DNA of 64,000 nt. Source: CBDHFQ01 sp965262565 (GTDB lineage Bacteria; Bacteroidota; Bacteroidia; J057). Position numbers and translations under genes: made by a program. The notes beneath the pieces are model-generated. The model searched no databases. It saw only the letters and a program-made list of their open reading frames with translations, and had not been told where the DNA came from. Below are positions 35,054 to 44,519 of the stretch, piece by piece. The DNA lies in assembly GCA_965262565.1 (NCBI GenBank), contig CBDHFQ010000026.1, positions 186,001 through 250,000 on the forward strand, in the 5' to 3' direction. Positions within the stretch are counted from its first letter, which is position 1. Each line of letters begins with the position of its first letter.

Positions 35054-35800
35054 CTAGGCTTTGGATAGCTTAGCCAAATATTCATAGTGTTGTCCTTCCA
35101 TAAGGATTTCTACCTGAAAATCCATAGGTTGAATGATATCATTGAGCGTTTCCTGATCGATGTACAACCAGCCAAATGGATCTGAAACGGCATTTTTATA
35201 TCTCATACGATACACAACTTCCCCATAATACCTCTCTTTTTCCATCCTGGCAATTTCTTCTTCCGAAGGATATAAATAAACGAGATCAGAAGAATCGAAA
35301 AGGATTTGTCCACCGGGTTTCAGTAATTTCTTAGCATGTTCCAAAAACTGCAGAAAGCCCTCCAGTGTCTCCACCAGTCCGATTCCATTCATGAGCAACA
35401 ATAACGTATCGTACTGTTCATGATCTAATAGAAAAATATCTGCCTGCCTGACGTTTTGAATATGTTGCGCCTTCATTACTTCTACTGAACCCGGAGATAT
35501 ATCGATAGGAAATACTTCCTTTCCCATCAGCTGCAGAATTTTGGAATGTGTTCCTGATCCTGCCCCTATATCCAAAATGGTTCCTCTGCTTTTCTCTAAT
35601 GCTATCTTTTCCCATAGTGGCATTTGATCCCAATGTCTGAATAAATAGGCTACATTGATTATGTCCTCTTCTGTAAGATCAGAGGTCACGATAATATGTT
35701 TAGCACTACCAGATTGTAAATAATCCAGCATTGCATTGCCCATAGGATCTTTCAATGGATCAATGATGCATTTGTTATTGTGTGGAATCCTTAACTTCAA
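35054..35800 (-). CDS. Class I SAM-dependent methyltransferase
   Basis: 248 residues. Motif I is TILDIGAGSGTHSKILQLMG, followed by VFPIDISPGSVEVMKAQHI, a QYDTLLLLMNGIGLVETLEG strand and LKPGGQILFDSS (post-motif III). The N-terminal half carries an unusual extension ahead of the fold (DPLKDPMGNAMLDYLQSGSA). Methyl acceptor unknown. It begins 29 bases downstream of the VWA gene on the same strand, so the two are probably co-transcribed, but I see no functional link. Confidence 0.87.
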   Translation of the reverse strand: MKLRIPHNNKCIIDPLKDPMGNAMLDYLQSGSAKHIIVTSDLTEEDIINVAYLFRHWDQMPLWEKIALEKSRGTILDIGAGSGTHSKILQLMGKEVFPIDISPGSVEVMKAQHIQNVRQADIFLLDHEQYDTLLLLMNGIGLVETLEGFLQFLEHAKKLLKPGGQILFDSSDLVYLYPSEEEIARMEKERYYGEVVYRMRYKNAVSDPFGWLYIDQETLNDIIQPMDFQVEILMEGQHYEYLAKLSKA

Positions 35801-35829
35801 TGAGATAGTATATTGTGACCTTTACCATG

Positions 35830-37479
35830 TTACTTTACCATCCTGGCCCCAGCCTCTAATAATAAATAAGGTACGAACAATGTTTCCTTAGCATGGCCAA
35901 AGTTCCCTCCTCCTATGCTGGCTAACCTCTTTAAACGATGTTCCATCTCATCATGTTCTGAACCGACATATAAGACAGATAAGGGGACTTGAGCATATGA
36001 TTGACCTTCAATTAACCTCAAAAGCTTATTGTTAATATCAAATCCTCCATCTGTAACCATTACGAGCCGAAGATTGGAATCTACATTCTCTGTATTTTTC
36101 CCCTGTTTATAGGCTAATATGATCCCCTCTTCCACTTTGCTTTCTCCTTCACATTTTAGTTGAGATATTTCACTGATCAAATCGTTAGTTTCACTTACTG
36201 CTCTGTCAGCAGTAATGATTTCGGCCTTCCCGGCAAATGTGACAATGCTTAGCCTATCTTCCTTTCTTAGATAATTTAGTAATTGTTTACAGGATTGCTG
36301 CATTAAAGGAAGCTTATCCTTTCTATTCATTGAACCTGAGATATCTACGAGCAGTACTAAATGAACCGGAGCTACCTCTTCTTCGAAAACATAATTTTCA
36401 GGATCTGGTACAGGTGCTATAGGTTCGTAATCTCTGGGGACAAACCATTTCATTTCATTCATCATCGGTAATCTCCCCGAATTTGAATTTTTTACCAATT
36501 CATTATATAAATCAACCATCCCACTTTCGGAATTACTGAAAACAGGATATAAATAATGATTGATATAATAGTAATCCTTTTCATTCATCCTTTCTATTTC
36601 GCCGCTAAAAGGTACCTGCTGATAATTTTGAATATAGGCTAGCATGGTATCAGATTTGGCCACTAGTTCCATAAATATGCGCTCTGTCTTATCATTCGGG
36701 AACAATTCCGAGGTGCTAGCCAGTTGCCTGGCTCTTAATAAGCGCTCTGTGAACTTCGCCACATGTTCGATCAATTCTTGATTGTTATGCTTTTTAATGG
36801 CGGAAATAAGATGATTCCCTTCAACTACTAAGGAATTTCCTGCGTGGATTAATGGAAGATAGCCGTTTCCTCTTCCCCTCAATCCATGTTTTGAGTGAAT
36901 AGCTGAGATGTCAAAATACAATTTTTCCTTTGTTGCATTAAAGTCTTCCAACAAGAATTGGCATTTTGATAAATATCCTCTAGCTACACTTAAGTCTGGA
37001 TCAGTCAAATAAGCTTTGGAAGTAATATGATGAGAAAGTTCTTTACAGTATTGGTCTAACTCCTCTACTAGTTTATTCATTACCGAGAAGTGATCGGTTA
37101 ATGACTTTTTTTCCATTGAACTTAACTGACCAATCCTGGCATATATTTTCCCTAGCAGCTCTTCTTTGGACATATACATACTCATACTCTCCAATAAGAT
37201 AGACTGATAATTGAATATCAATCCTTTGCCTTTCATTTTCTCTTGATAAAGGCGAGCGTGATGGTAAGTAGAAAATTCCTCGTAATAAGTATTTAATTCT
37301 AGGTCAAAGGCGTCGAGCTGGACTTGTAAATTGGATAATTGATAAACCTGATTGTTAGTATATGAAATACACCATTGAAATAATTGTTCTGTCTTGGGAG
37401 GGGCATTATAACCAGATATGCTTATGGGTAACATCAGGAGCACGCTAAGGAAATAGCTGCCCCATTTAATAATATCCAT
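35830..37479 (-). CDS. Exported von Willebrand factor A domain protein
   Basis: 549 residues. A signal peptide (SYFLSVLLMLPISISGYNAP) is followed by about 330 residues of mainly helical sequence with no recognised domain, then a VWA domain from about 375: HLVLLVDISGSMNRKDKLPL has the MIDAS D-x-S-x-S, with VTFAGKAEIIT and MVTDGGFDINNKLL supplying the other metal-site positions. VWA domains bind protein ligands through a metal ion. The helical part (DFNATKEKLYFDISAIHSKH; VEGNHLISAIKKHNNQELIE) may form coiled coils. Upstream is an amidase gene; downstream a methyltransferase gene. Its partner is unknown. Confidence 0.82.
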   Translation of the reverse strand: MDIIKWGSYFLSVLLMLPISISGYNAPPKTEQLFQWCISYTNNQVYQLSNLQVQLDAFDLELNTYYEEFSTYHHARLYQEKMKGKGLIFNYQSILLESMSMYMSKEELLGKIYARIGQLSSMEKKSLTDHFSVMNKLVEELDQYCKELSHHITSKAYLTDPDLSVARGYLSKCQFLLEDFNATKEKLYFDISAIHSKHGLRGRGNGYLPLIHAGNSLVVEGNHLISAIKKHNNQELIEHVAKFTERLLRARQLASTSELFPNDKTERIFMELVAKSDTMLAYIQNYQQVPFSGEIERMNEKDYYYINHYLYPVFSNSESGMVDLYNELVKNSNSGRLPMMNEMKWFVPRDYEPIAPVPDPENYVFEEEVAPVHLVLLVDISGSMNRKDKLPLMQQSCKQLLNYLRKEDRLSIVTFAGKAEIITADRAVSETNDLISEISQLKCEGESKVEEGIILAYKQGKNTENVDSNLRLVMVTDGGFDINNKLLRLIEGQSYAQVPLSVLYVGSEHDEMEHRLKRLASIGGGNFGHAKETLFVPYLLLEAGARMVK

Positions 37480-37612
37480 ATAGCCAATAATTAAACATTA
37501 TGGTCTATAAGTTGCTGAAATAGTTCGAATTACCCATACCTGGAATCTCGAAAAAATTACACATGAAATTAATTCAAAAAATGTGAATATTTTATGCGGA
37601 CAATATTCAAGC

Positions 37613-39049
37613 TTATTTTCCTATGGCTCCTGCAAACTCAAGTACAGCGTTTACATAAGCTTCAGCTACACTTTCAAGTCTGGATGAATATGGAATTCCC
37701 TGAATCATTTTATCTTTTCTGTTCAGAATTACTGCTTCTTCCACATTATCCTGACAAAGACTTTCACCATAGCAAATAGGACTTTTTACCTTTCTGGTAA
37801 GTCGCAGGTTCCTTGCATAAACTCCTGGTATATTAGTTTTTATTGAGTTCAGCTCTAGATAGGACAAATTCTGGGAAGGATTTACAGGAGATAAATGAGT
37901 TTGGTATTGAGAGGCAACGATAAAGGATTCTGCTAGTTGAATAGATTGATCCACCTGGTCAGTCAATAGTAGTCGCAGAAAGTGAATTCTATCTTCTATT
38001 TCTACTAATTCCTCTTTTAGAAAGGCACCAGGCACAAATGCCATCACATAATTTTCGTCCGTAGGAACCAAATAGCCCTCAGCATCTCTATTTGCCCAAT
38101 TTGGCTCATGGACGTTAAAGTGAACCACTAACGTAAGATGAGGATTGAATTGATTAATAATCGCTACCCTCTTTTCAAGATCTTCTTCATTGTACCATTT
38201 AAATAATTCCTTCTCAGTAGCGCGTCTTTTCCAATTTTTAGCTTCAGCTGCGGTAAAATTCCCCTCAGCTACTTCTTCATCTAGCAGTTTATCTAACTCG
38301 CGCAATTTCCACTCTTCGAAAGTGAGACCATCTACAGATCTTCCGGGTCGTATACGGGTGATAAATACACTTGCCCCCAGGCTTTCAAGGCTTCTTTTGA
38401 TGAGATAAGCAGTAGGAAGGGTGAGCTCAGCTTCAAAAAAGTTAATTTCTGTTTCAGGCTCTATCGCTCCAGATCTCATTTTTACATATTTCCCTTCAAT
38501 CTCTGCCAATTCCATATAATTAGCGATATGTCCAGGATCTACTGCCACCCTAAGCCCTGAAAGTGGTAATCTCGGATTTGCCCCGAATCTAAATTCATTC
38601 CGCCCAGGATTAATATCGAATGCCTTATCAGATCCCCAACGTTGAGTGCCTTTAAGTTGATATTCACGGATGATTTTATCCATGGAATAATTCGTTAGCA
38701 GATCGACGAACCGTTCATACTCATCAGGATAAATTCTACATTCTGGTCTTCCTAATAATTTTGCTTCTATACTTGAATACACCGAAATACCACGAGGACT
38801 TATATCCATAAAATCATTAATACTCGGATCTTTGATCAGATATGGAGAAAAAGAAACATTAGCCCCAGCTCTGGCATTTCTGGATATTAAAGATCTTTCG
38901 TCTGTATGTTGACCATTAACTCTTGTCTGTTGGCCTAATCCAACATATGAGAACATAATACTAAAAATAAGTAGGATGCCCCCATTATAAATTTGTCTCC
39001 ACAGAGATCCTTTATAAATAAATAAGTTATCAATGTTACCCTCAAACAT
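37613..39049 (-). CDS. N-acetylmuramoyl-L-alanine amidase family (Amidase_3) with long insertion
   Basis: 478 residues. A hydrophobic segment at about 22-40 (GGILLIFSIMFSYVGLGQQ) suggests export; the start may lie downstream of the annotated one. The Amidase_3 fold begins near 175: LRVAVDPGHIANYMELAE carries the first zinc His (usual DPGHGG), ETEINFFEAELTLPTAYLIK the Glu, and LTLVVHFNVHEPNW the second His. Between these lies a charged insertion of about 90 residues. The final conserved Glu appears to be YLELNSIKTN. The enzyme would cleave the peptide stem from peptidoglycan, but the changed DPGH loop and insertions make it a divergent member. Confidence 0.75.
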   Translation of the reverse strand: MFEGNIDNLFIYKGSLWRQIYNGGILLIFSIMFSYVGLGQQTRVNGQHTDERSLISRNARAGANVSFSPYLIKDPSINDFMDISPRGISVYSSIEAKLLGRPECRIYPDEYERFVDLLTNYSMDKIIREYQLKGTQRWGSDKAFDINPGRNEFRFGANPRLPLSGLRVAVDPGHIANYMELAEIEGKYVKMRSGAIEPETEINFFEAELTLPTAYLIKRSLESLGASVFITRIRPGRSVDGLTFEEWKLRELDKLLDEEVAEGNFTAAEAKNWKRRATEKELFKWYNEEDLEKRVAIINQFNPHLTLVVHFNVHEPNWANRDAEGYLVPTDENYVMAFVPGAFLKEELVEIEDRIHFLRLLLTDQVDQSIQLAESFIVASQYQTHLSPVNPSQNLSYLELNSIKTNIPGVYARNLRLTRKVKSPICYGESLCQDNVEEAVILNRKDKMIQGIPYSSRLESVAEAYVNAVLEFAGAIGK

Positions 39050-39320
39050 AATACCTGCACTATCTAATGATGAATGGTTAATTTGCTATCATCGAGTATG
39101 TATTTTACTCTACAGCTGCCAACTTCAAATATTGCTCATCCCTTCAATAGGATTAGAACGAAAAGTAATTATCAATTAATATCTGTATTAAGTAGTTTAT
39201 GCACAATAGTTACAGATCGATATTATTATAATTATCCTAAAATTGTGTCAAAAATGGCACATTGAGGATGTTCATCTCTCAATCTAACTACTTTTCTAAG
39301 CTCTTTTTGCCGATGTACAT

Positions 39321-40421
39321 TTATGTTGATTGTAATAGTCCTTGAAACCATTTCACTGCGTTCTCCACCGCTATATCAAAGGAAAACTGACGTATCACTC
39401 TTTCTTTTCCAGACTTCCCGAACTGCTGTCTGAGCTCAGAATGTTCCAACATATACTGAATCTTGTCAGCCATCATATGTACTTTACCATCTGGAACCAC
39501 AAACCCGGTTTCTCCATCTATAACCACTTCATCCATGGAAGGAGTATCCATCACTATACAAGGCAATTCTATTGCCATAGCTTCTAATAGTACTCTGCTA
39601 CTTCCTTCTCCAAACCTTGGCGTAAAAATAAATAGTTCACTCCTGCCTAATTCATTAGGAAGACTATCTGTAAATCCTTTCAGGAAGACCTTACCTTGAA
39701 GGTGCTTGCGTTGAATAAGGTCTGCCAATTCATCTTTCTGTGGCCCCTCTCCCCATATATCCAATGTGACAGAAATACCTCTTTCTCTAAGGATTTCTAC
39801 TGCTGCAATACATCTGTCTATTCCTTTCTCTGGAGATAATCTACCTACAAAGCTTAACAAGTTTTTTTCCTTTTTAATCTTCGGATCAACGCGCCAAACT
39901 GACAAGTCTATTCCATTAAATAATAACAAATGCGACTTCTCCTCAAGTAATGGAAATGAAGTAAGCATGTTCTTGTAGACGGATTCGGAGATCGTTATCC
40001 ATTCTGTCAATACATTCTTGATATACCATCGATTTACGCTATTAGATTTAATTGGGTAAGAAACTCCCCTTCTTAAGATAATATGTGGAACCTTTAATTT
40101 TTTAGCTAATAATCCTATTACTTTTAATTCATGGGAACCATTGACCACCAAAAAATCCGGTGAGCATTTCTTAATGATATGAGATAATTTTCTCTGCAGA
40201 ATGGGGTCGAGCAAATGGATGGATCTCACGCCTATTTCATACACGACAACTCCCTTTTTTCTCGCCCTTAGGGCTAACTCAGTACCGGGATAAGCAATAA
40301 TTGATACTTTATGCCCAAGTCTGGATAGTGCTCCTGCCATTTGATAGTACCACATCTCACCTCCACCCCACACTTTTGAGACATTAGCAAATAGAAATGT
40401 GAGTGGCGTTTCTCCCTTCAT
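39321..40421 (-). CDS. Glycosyltransferase family 4 (GT-B)
   Basis: 366 residues. The N-terminal acceptor half opens with FANVSKVWGGGEMWYYQMAG; the C-terminal donor half has NLLSFVGRLSPEKGIDRCIA and the family E-x7-E motif in GEGSSRVLLEAMAIELPCIV. A nucleotide-sugar-dependent retaining transferase, probably for LPS core or cell-surface polysaccharide. Its start overlaps the stop of the family 2 transferase by 4 bases, so the two are coupled and probably act on the same glycan. Sugar specificity cannot be read. Confidence 0.9.
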   Translation of the reverse strand: MKGETPLTFLFANVSKVWGGGEMWYYQMAGALSRLGHKVSIIAYPGTELALRARKKGVVVYEIGVRSIHLLDPILQRKLSHIIKKCSPDFLVVNGSHELKVIGLLAKKLKVPHIILRRGVSYPIKSNSVNRWYIKNVLTEWITISESVYKNMLTSFPLLEEKSHLLLFNGIDLSVWRVDPKIKKEKNLLSFVGRLSPEKGIDRCIAAVEILRERGISVTLDIWGEGPQKDELADLIQRKHLQGKVFLKGFTDSLPNELGRSELFIFTPRFGEGSSRVLLEAMAIELPCIVMDTPSMDEVVIDGETGFVVPDGKVHMMADKIQYMLEHSELRQQFGKSGKERVIRQFSFDIAVENAVKWFQGLLQST

Positions 40422-41200
40422 GTGCTCATTTTCTTACTGGTTTCGGAATCAATATGATGTTGTTGAAGTTCTCTCAGTTTGGCATAACGAAGAAATATAG
40501 AATAAGCGGAATTACGACAGATAATATATCCCCAATAACCATCACGCCAACCACTTTTAAGTACATACATCTTAAAAAAGCGCCCCAGCGGACGAATCCA
40601 CAGGGAATATCCATGTACCTTTTTCCCTTTTTCAAGCATGTCAGCAGCTGCCAGTGAGGAGTATCTATTAATGCGGTTAATGTGATCTTCAATACTTTCA
40701 ATAGTATAGTGCAGCAGGTTTCCACTCAAGGTGTTAGTAGGAATTCCTTGACCGAGTACTAGCTTTTCATGAACAAATTCTCCTTCCCATCGTGATGTTT
40801 CTTTTGGGAACAACCTTACCTTCAGGTCCGGATACCAACCACTATGATATATCCATTTTCCGCAATAATTGGATAATCTTTTGACTGTATAGGCTCCCTG
40901 GAGTTTGTCCTTTTCCTGAAGAATACTTTTTCTTAAGTCATCTGAGAGTTCTTCGTCTGCATCCAGAGAAAGGATGTAGGAATGAGTTGCCAGGCTATTC
41001 CCATAGTTTTTCGCTGCCGAAAATCCTTTCCAGCTTTTGCTAACAAATGTTGCTGCATACTGATTGACTATTTTTTCGGTTTTATCTTCACTCTCAGCAT
41101 CTACAACAATTATTTCATCAGCTATTCCCTTTAGAGAAGCTAAACATCTTCCTATATTTTTTTCTTCATTACGAGTAATGATAACTGCTGAAATACCCAT
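40418..41200 (-). CDS. Glycosyltransferase family 2 (WaaE/KdtX-like)
   Basis: 260 residues. The GT-A start ISAVIITRNEEKNIGRCLAS, EIIVVDAESEDKTEKI and the metal-binding DADEE (YILSLDADEELSDDLR) are clear. The C-terminal half (WYPDLKVRLFPKETSRWEGE; VHEKLVLGQ) matches the LPS core biosynthesis subgroup typified by WaaE/KdtX. It overlaps the family 4 transferase by 4 bases and lies 47 bases downstream of pyk. It probably adds a sugar to the lipid A-core; the precise linkage is unknown. Confidence 0.9.
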   Translation of the reverse strand: MGISAVIITRNEEKNIGRCLASLKGIADEIIVVDAESEDKTEKIVNQYAATFVSKSWKGFSAAKNYGNSLATHSYILSLDADEELSDDLRKSILQEKDKLQGAYTVKRLSNYCGKWIYHSGWYPDLKVRLFPKETSRWEGEFVHEKLVLGQGIPTNTLSGNLLHYTIESIEDHINRINRYSSLAAADMLEKGKKVHGYSLWIRPLGRFFKMYVLKSGWRDGYWGYIICRNSAYSIFLRYAKLRELQQHHIDSETSKKMST

Positions 41201-41247
41201 GAAACATGGTGGAATGAAACAAGCATAAGAGTTCTAAGGAATCCCTT

Positions 41248-42702
41248 TTATAAGTTTTTTCCTCTTACTCTACTAATTTTAATCATATTTGTCAACCCTC
41301 TTTCATGCAGAGGCATACTTCCGGTATTAATCATTACATCCCCGGTTTTCACTAGATCTTTGTCTTTCAGAATCTCATGGACATCCTGAATAGTATCATC
41401 AGTACTGACAAATTTATCATAAAAGAAAGCACGAACACCCCAAACGAGATTTAAGGTATTAAGTACGGGTCGATTACTGGTAAAGGCGTATATGTGGGCT
41501 TTCGGTCTACACTTGGAAATGTGAATAGCAGTATAACCTGAATTCGTCATGCCTATAATTGCCTTCGCCTGGGTTTCTTTTGCCAGTTTACAAGCAGTTT
41601 TCGTAACAGCGATACTCAAATCATCTTTTCCTACCTCGATAAAATCCTCCAAATATCGGTTGTATATATTTTCTTCTTCTTTCTCTACGCTGCCCAGAAT
41701 TCGATTCATGCTGGAAACTACCTTTACTGGAAATTTTCCTACTGAAGTCTCTCCACTTAGCATTACAGCGTCGGCCCCGTCCACCAAGGCATTTGCTACA
41801 TCGCTGGCTTCAGCTCTTGTAGGCCTTGGATTGGTAATCATGGATTCCATCATTTGGGTGGCCACGATGACTGGCTTCGCAGATTCGTTACATTTACGAA
41901 CAATTCTTTTTTGCCATGCAGGTACTTCTTCCATAGGGATTTCTACCCCTAAATCCCCTCTGGCCACCATTACTCCATCTGCTGCTTTGATGATTGCATC
42001 TATATTCTCCAGTGCTTCCGGTTTCTCAATTTTTGCAACAACACGACTTATTCCATTTTTAAGGCGGATTAACTCCTTTAATACCCGAATATCATCTGCC
42101 GAACGGACAAATGAAAGGGCAATCCACTCAGCTTGATGCTTTATGGCAAACTCTATATCCTTAAAATCTTTTTCTGTAATGGTAGGTAAAGAAATAATGG
42201 TATTAGGGAAGTTAACTCCTTTTCTATCCTTAATGACCTCTCCATAAAGGACTTCCAATTGAACCAGGTTATTTTTATTAGAGCCTACTACCACACATTC
42301 TACTTTTCCATCATCAATCAATACTGTATCTCCTTCTTTTACATCTTGGGCAAATGTGTCATAAATGATCGGTAATGGAGCGTCTTTTTTCTCTTGCTTA
42401 GTAATATCACTTTGAAGAGTGATGGTATCCCCAGGTTTTACTTTTACTGGCTCAATTAACTGACCTATACGTATCTTTGGACCTTGTAAATCTTGAAGGA
42501 TAGCAATATTTGTATTTAACTCAGTATTAATCTCTCGGATAGATTTTAAAGATTTTTCGTGAGTCTCGTGGTCAGCATGCGAAAAGTTTAATCTCGCTAC
42601 GTCCATTCCTGCCTTTACCATTTCAATAAGTGTTTCCTTATCTGAACAGGCAGGCCCAAGGGTGGCTACAATTTTAGTTCTTCGGGGATTGAAAATATTC
42701 AA
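41248..42702 (-). CDS. pyk: Pyruvate kinase
   Basis: 484 residues, normal length. It transfers phosphate from PEP to ADP. Seen: RTKIVATLGPACSDKETLIE, the active-site lysine signature RVVAKIEKPEALENIDAIIK, VMVARGDLGVEIPMEEVPA and the MLSGETSVGKFPV loop. The C-terminal regulatory domain (ITKTACKLAK-like AVTKTACKLAKETQAKAI) is complete. Its start overlaps the stop of the IPExxxVDY protein gene by 4 bases, a conserved pairing in Bacteroidota. Confidence 0.97.
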   Translation of the reverse strand: MNIFNPRRTKIVATLGPACSDKETLIEMVKAGMDVARLNFSHADHETHEKSLKSIREINTELNTNIAILQDLQGPKIRIGQLIEPVKVKPGDTITLQSDITKQEKKDAPLPIIYDTFAQDVKEGDTVLIDDGKVECVVVGSNKNNLVQLEVLYGEVIKDRKGVNFPNTIISLPTITEKDFKDIEFAIKHQAEWIALSFVRSADDIRVLKELIRLKNGISRVVAKIEKPEALENIDAIIKAADGVMVARGDLGVEIPMEEVPAWQKRIVRKCNESAKPVIVATQMMESMITNPRPTRAEASDVANALVDGADAVMLSGETSVGKFPVKVVSSMNRILGSVEKEEENIYNRYLEDFIEVGKDDLSIAVTKTACKLAKETQAKAIIGMTNSGYTAIHISKCRPKAHIYAFTSNRPVLNTLNLVWGVRAFFYDKFVSTDDTIQDVHEILKDKDLVKTGDVMINTGSMPLHERGLTNMIKISRVRGKNL

Positions 42703-43232
42703 TGGATTATTTCATTTAAATTGGTGGCATCAGAAATATCTACCGCTGTTCGAATAGATGGAGATGTGTGTAACATCTTTAATATTTCCTCTATTCGGAT
42801 ATCCGCATTCCCCTCATCGCGAATTAAAAAAAAATATCTAAAAGCCCGAACTTTTTTTGGGGAAATAGTGTGTTTATTCGTGAACAAAGAATAAGTGAAT
42901 CCTGCTTCAGAATCTATATCTTCATAATAGGGGTGTTCATCTGGCATTTCTTCGGAAGCATCCTGAAATAAATTAGGTTCTACTGAGATTGGTTTTTCTA
43001 CTGGGAGGGAAGTATCTACCCTTTTCATTTCTATCCCTAAACTCATATTAATTTCATGGCATAGTTTCCATATTCGCTCGTCCGAAGCGATCCCTATCAA
43101 CCTGTAATTATCCGATGAATCCGAATTAATTTGAATAAGTTTTGCCAAAGGTAGTAATTTTAGTTGAGTGAAAATAAAAAATATCAGGGGCACAAAGGAT
43201 AGATGATGATAAAAAGTATTATATTTGCCCAA
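42699..43232 (-). CDS. IPExxxVDY family protein upstream of pyk
   Basis: 177 residues from ATG 43232. YRLIGIASDERIWKLCHEIN, MSLGIEMKRVD and the late AFRYFFLIRDE follow the pattern of the IPExxxVDY family, small Bacteroidota proteins of unknown function usually beside pyk. The family's naming motif is only weakly kept. Members are about 150 residues, and the first 28 residues here (YHHLSFVPLIFFIFTQLKLL) lack counterparts I know. A TTG start at 43148 would give 149 residues and would leave the divergent acpP promoter outside the gene; I consider that equally likely. The end overlaps pyk by 4 bases. Confidence 0.7.
   Translation of the reverse strand: MGKYNTFYHHLSFVPLIFFIFTQLKLLPLAKLIQINSDSSDNYRLIGIASDERIWKLCHEINMSLGIEMKRVDTSLPVEKPISVEPNLFQDASEEMPDEHPYYEDIDSEAGFTYSLFTNKHTISPKKVRAFRYFFLIRDEGNADIRIEEILKMLHTSPSIRTAVDISDATNLNEIIH
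43220..43227 (+). promoter_or_regulatory. Candidate acpP promoter -7 element
   Basis: TATATTTG matches TAnnTTTG exactly, 49 bases before the acpP start, a typical 5' leader length. No clear TTG is seen at -33. It lies inside the longest reading of the divergent IPExxxVDY gene, which argues for that gene starting further in. Confidence 0.5.
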
Positions 43233-43276
43233 ATTTTTAAAGACCTCAAAAGTCAGAACACTAAATCAGAAGTCAA

Positions 43277-43522
43277 ATGACAAAAGTCGAAATCGAAGAG
43301 AAAGTAAAAGAAATCATAGTAGACAAATTAGGTGTAGAACCATCTGAAGTAACACCAGAAGCAAGTTTTGCTAATGACCTTGGTGCAGATTCGTTAGATA
43401 CAGTGGAATTGATCATGGAATTTGAAAAAGAATTCAACATTAGTATACCAGACGAAGCTGCTGAGAAAATAGTTACTGTAGGAGATTCTACTAAATATCT
43501 TGTGGAAAATATTACGGCATAA
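43277..43522 (+). CDS. acpP: Acyl carrier protein
   Basis: 81 residues, acidic. The phosphopantetheine attachment Ser is in FANDLGADSLDTVELIMEFE (DSL motif), with EFNISIPDEAAEKIVTVGD after it. It carries acyl chains in fatty acid synthesis, and also supplies lipid A acylation. It begins 44 bases after the divergent IPExxxVDY gene. In most Bacteroidota fabF lies directly downstream; here a hairpin and then rnc follow instead. Confidence 0.97.
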   Translation: MTKVEIEEKVKEIIVDKLGVEPSEVTPEASFANDLGADSLDTVELIMEFEKEFNISIPDEAAEKIVTVGDSTKYLVENITA

Positions 43523-43604
43523 AACGATTGTTAATATTGTCGAATTATTAGTAAAAAATTACCTTTTTTTACTTTCCACTTTTCACGTTTTCTAAAAAAA
43601 ATTA

Positions 43605-43639
43605 CGGTACTCTACCTCTAATTTCATAGGAGAGTACCG
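43605..43639 (+). terminator. Hairpin after acpP
   Basis: CGGTACTCT / AGAGTACCG (9 bp, with further CCT/AGG pairing inside) lies 82 bases after the acpP stop, between acpP and rnc. The A-rich run before it reads as a U tract only on the minus strand, where no gene ends, so termination of acpP transcription is likely but inefficient or processed. Confidence 0.5.
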
Positions 43640-43733
43640 ACATGGTATATATATACATTAAAAAGTTTGAGATGTGATCAAAAAATACATATATTGTATT
43701 ATTATTGTTGCGGGTATTGATTTTTATAAATGA

Positions 43734-44474
43734 ATGACCTTGTTATCCATTAGACAATTTTACAATCTATGCCTCTCAAATAACCGGGCTTTCGTCAAAG
43801 ATATCAAGCGTATTTCAGGTTTTACGCCTAAGGAGATTTTTTTATACAAGCTCGCTCTTACCCATAGCTCTTCTGTACGAAAATCCAGAAAAAATGAGGA
43901 AAATGCCAGAAGTTGTAATGAAAGATTAGAATTTCTAGGCGACTCTATCCTTGATTCCATTATTTCTGAATACTTATTCAAAATATATCCTACTAAGGAT
44001 GAGGGTTTTTTGACTGAAATGCGGTCTAAAATAGTGAATAGGAAGTCCTTAAATGGCATATGTCGTAAATTGTATATTGATAGGCTTATCAGGCATAAGC
44101 AATCAGGAATCGTCAATGAATCAATGTATGGAGACGCACTAGAAGCATTTATTGGAGCTATATATATGGATCTTGGATACAAGAAAACGCAACTTTTTAT
44201 TTACCAACGTATTATCGAACCTCATGTAAACCTTCCAGCAGTAGAGCGGCAAATCATAAGCTATAAGAACAAGTTAATAGAGTACGTCCAGAAGACTAAA
44301 ATGGGACTTCTACAATTTGAAGTGATAGAGGAAAATGGAGATGGCAGAAATAAGACATTTCGCATCCAGGCTAAAGTTGGAGAACAAGTTTTAGGAGTAG
44401 GAGAAGGAAAAAACAAAAAATCTGCTGAACAACGTGCCTCCGAAGATGCATTATTCAAACTGGAAATCATATAG
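43734..44474 (+). CDS. rnc: Ribonuclease III
   Basis: 246 residues. It cuts double-stranded RNA in rRNA and mRNA processing. The catalytic signature ERLEFLGDSILDSIISEYLF and the second acidic cluster DALEAFIGAIYMDLG are intact. A C-terminal double-stranded RNA-binding domain (YKNKLIEYVQKTKMGLLQFE ... KKSAEQRASEDALFKLE) is complete. An N-terminal stretch of about 30 residues precedes the nuclease domain, as is common in Bacteroidota. acpP lies 211 bases upstream without fabF between. Confidence 0.96.
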   Translation: MTLLSIRQFYNLCLSNNRAFVKDIKRISGFTPKEIFLYKLALTHSSSVRKSRKNEENARSCNERLEFLGDSILDSIISEYLFKIYPTKDEGFLTEMRSKIVNRKSLNGICRKLYIDRLIRHKQSGIVNESMYGDALEAFIGAIYMDLGYKKTQLFIYQRIIEPHVNLPAVERQIISYKNKLIEYVQKTKMGLLQFEVIEENGDGRNKTFRIQAKVGEQVLGVGEGKNKKSAEQRASEDALFKLEII

Positions 44475-44519
44475 CAAAAGGAACTATTTCTTAACCTTTT
44501 TTTATCCCTAAGATCAACC

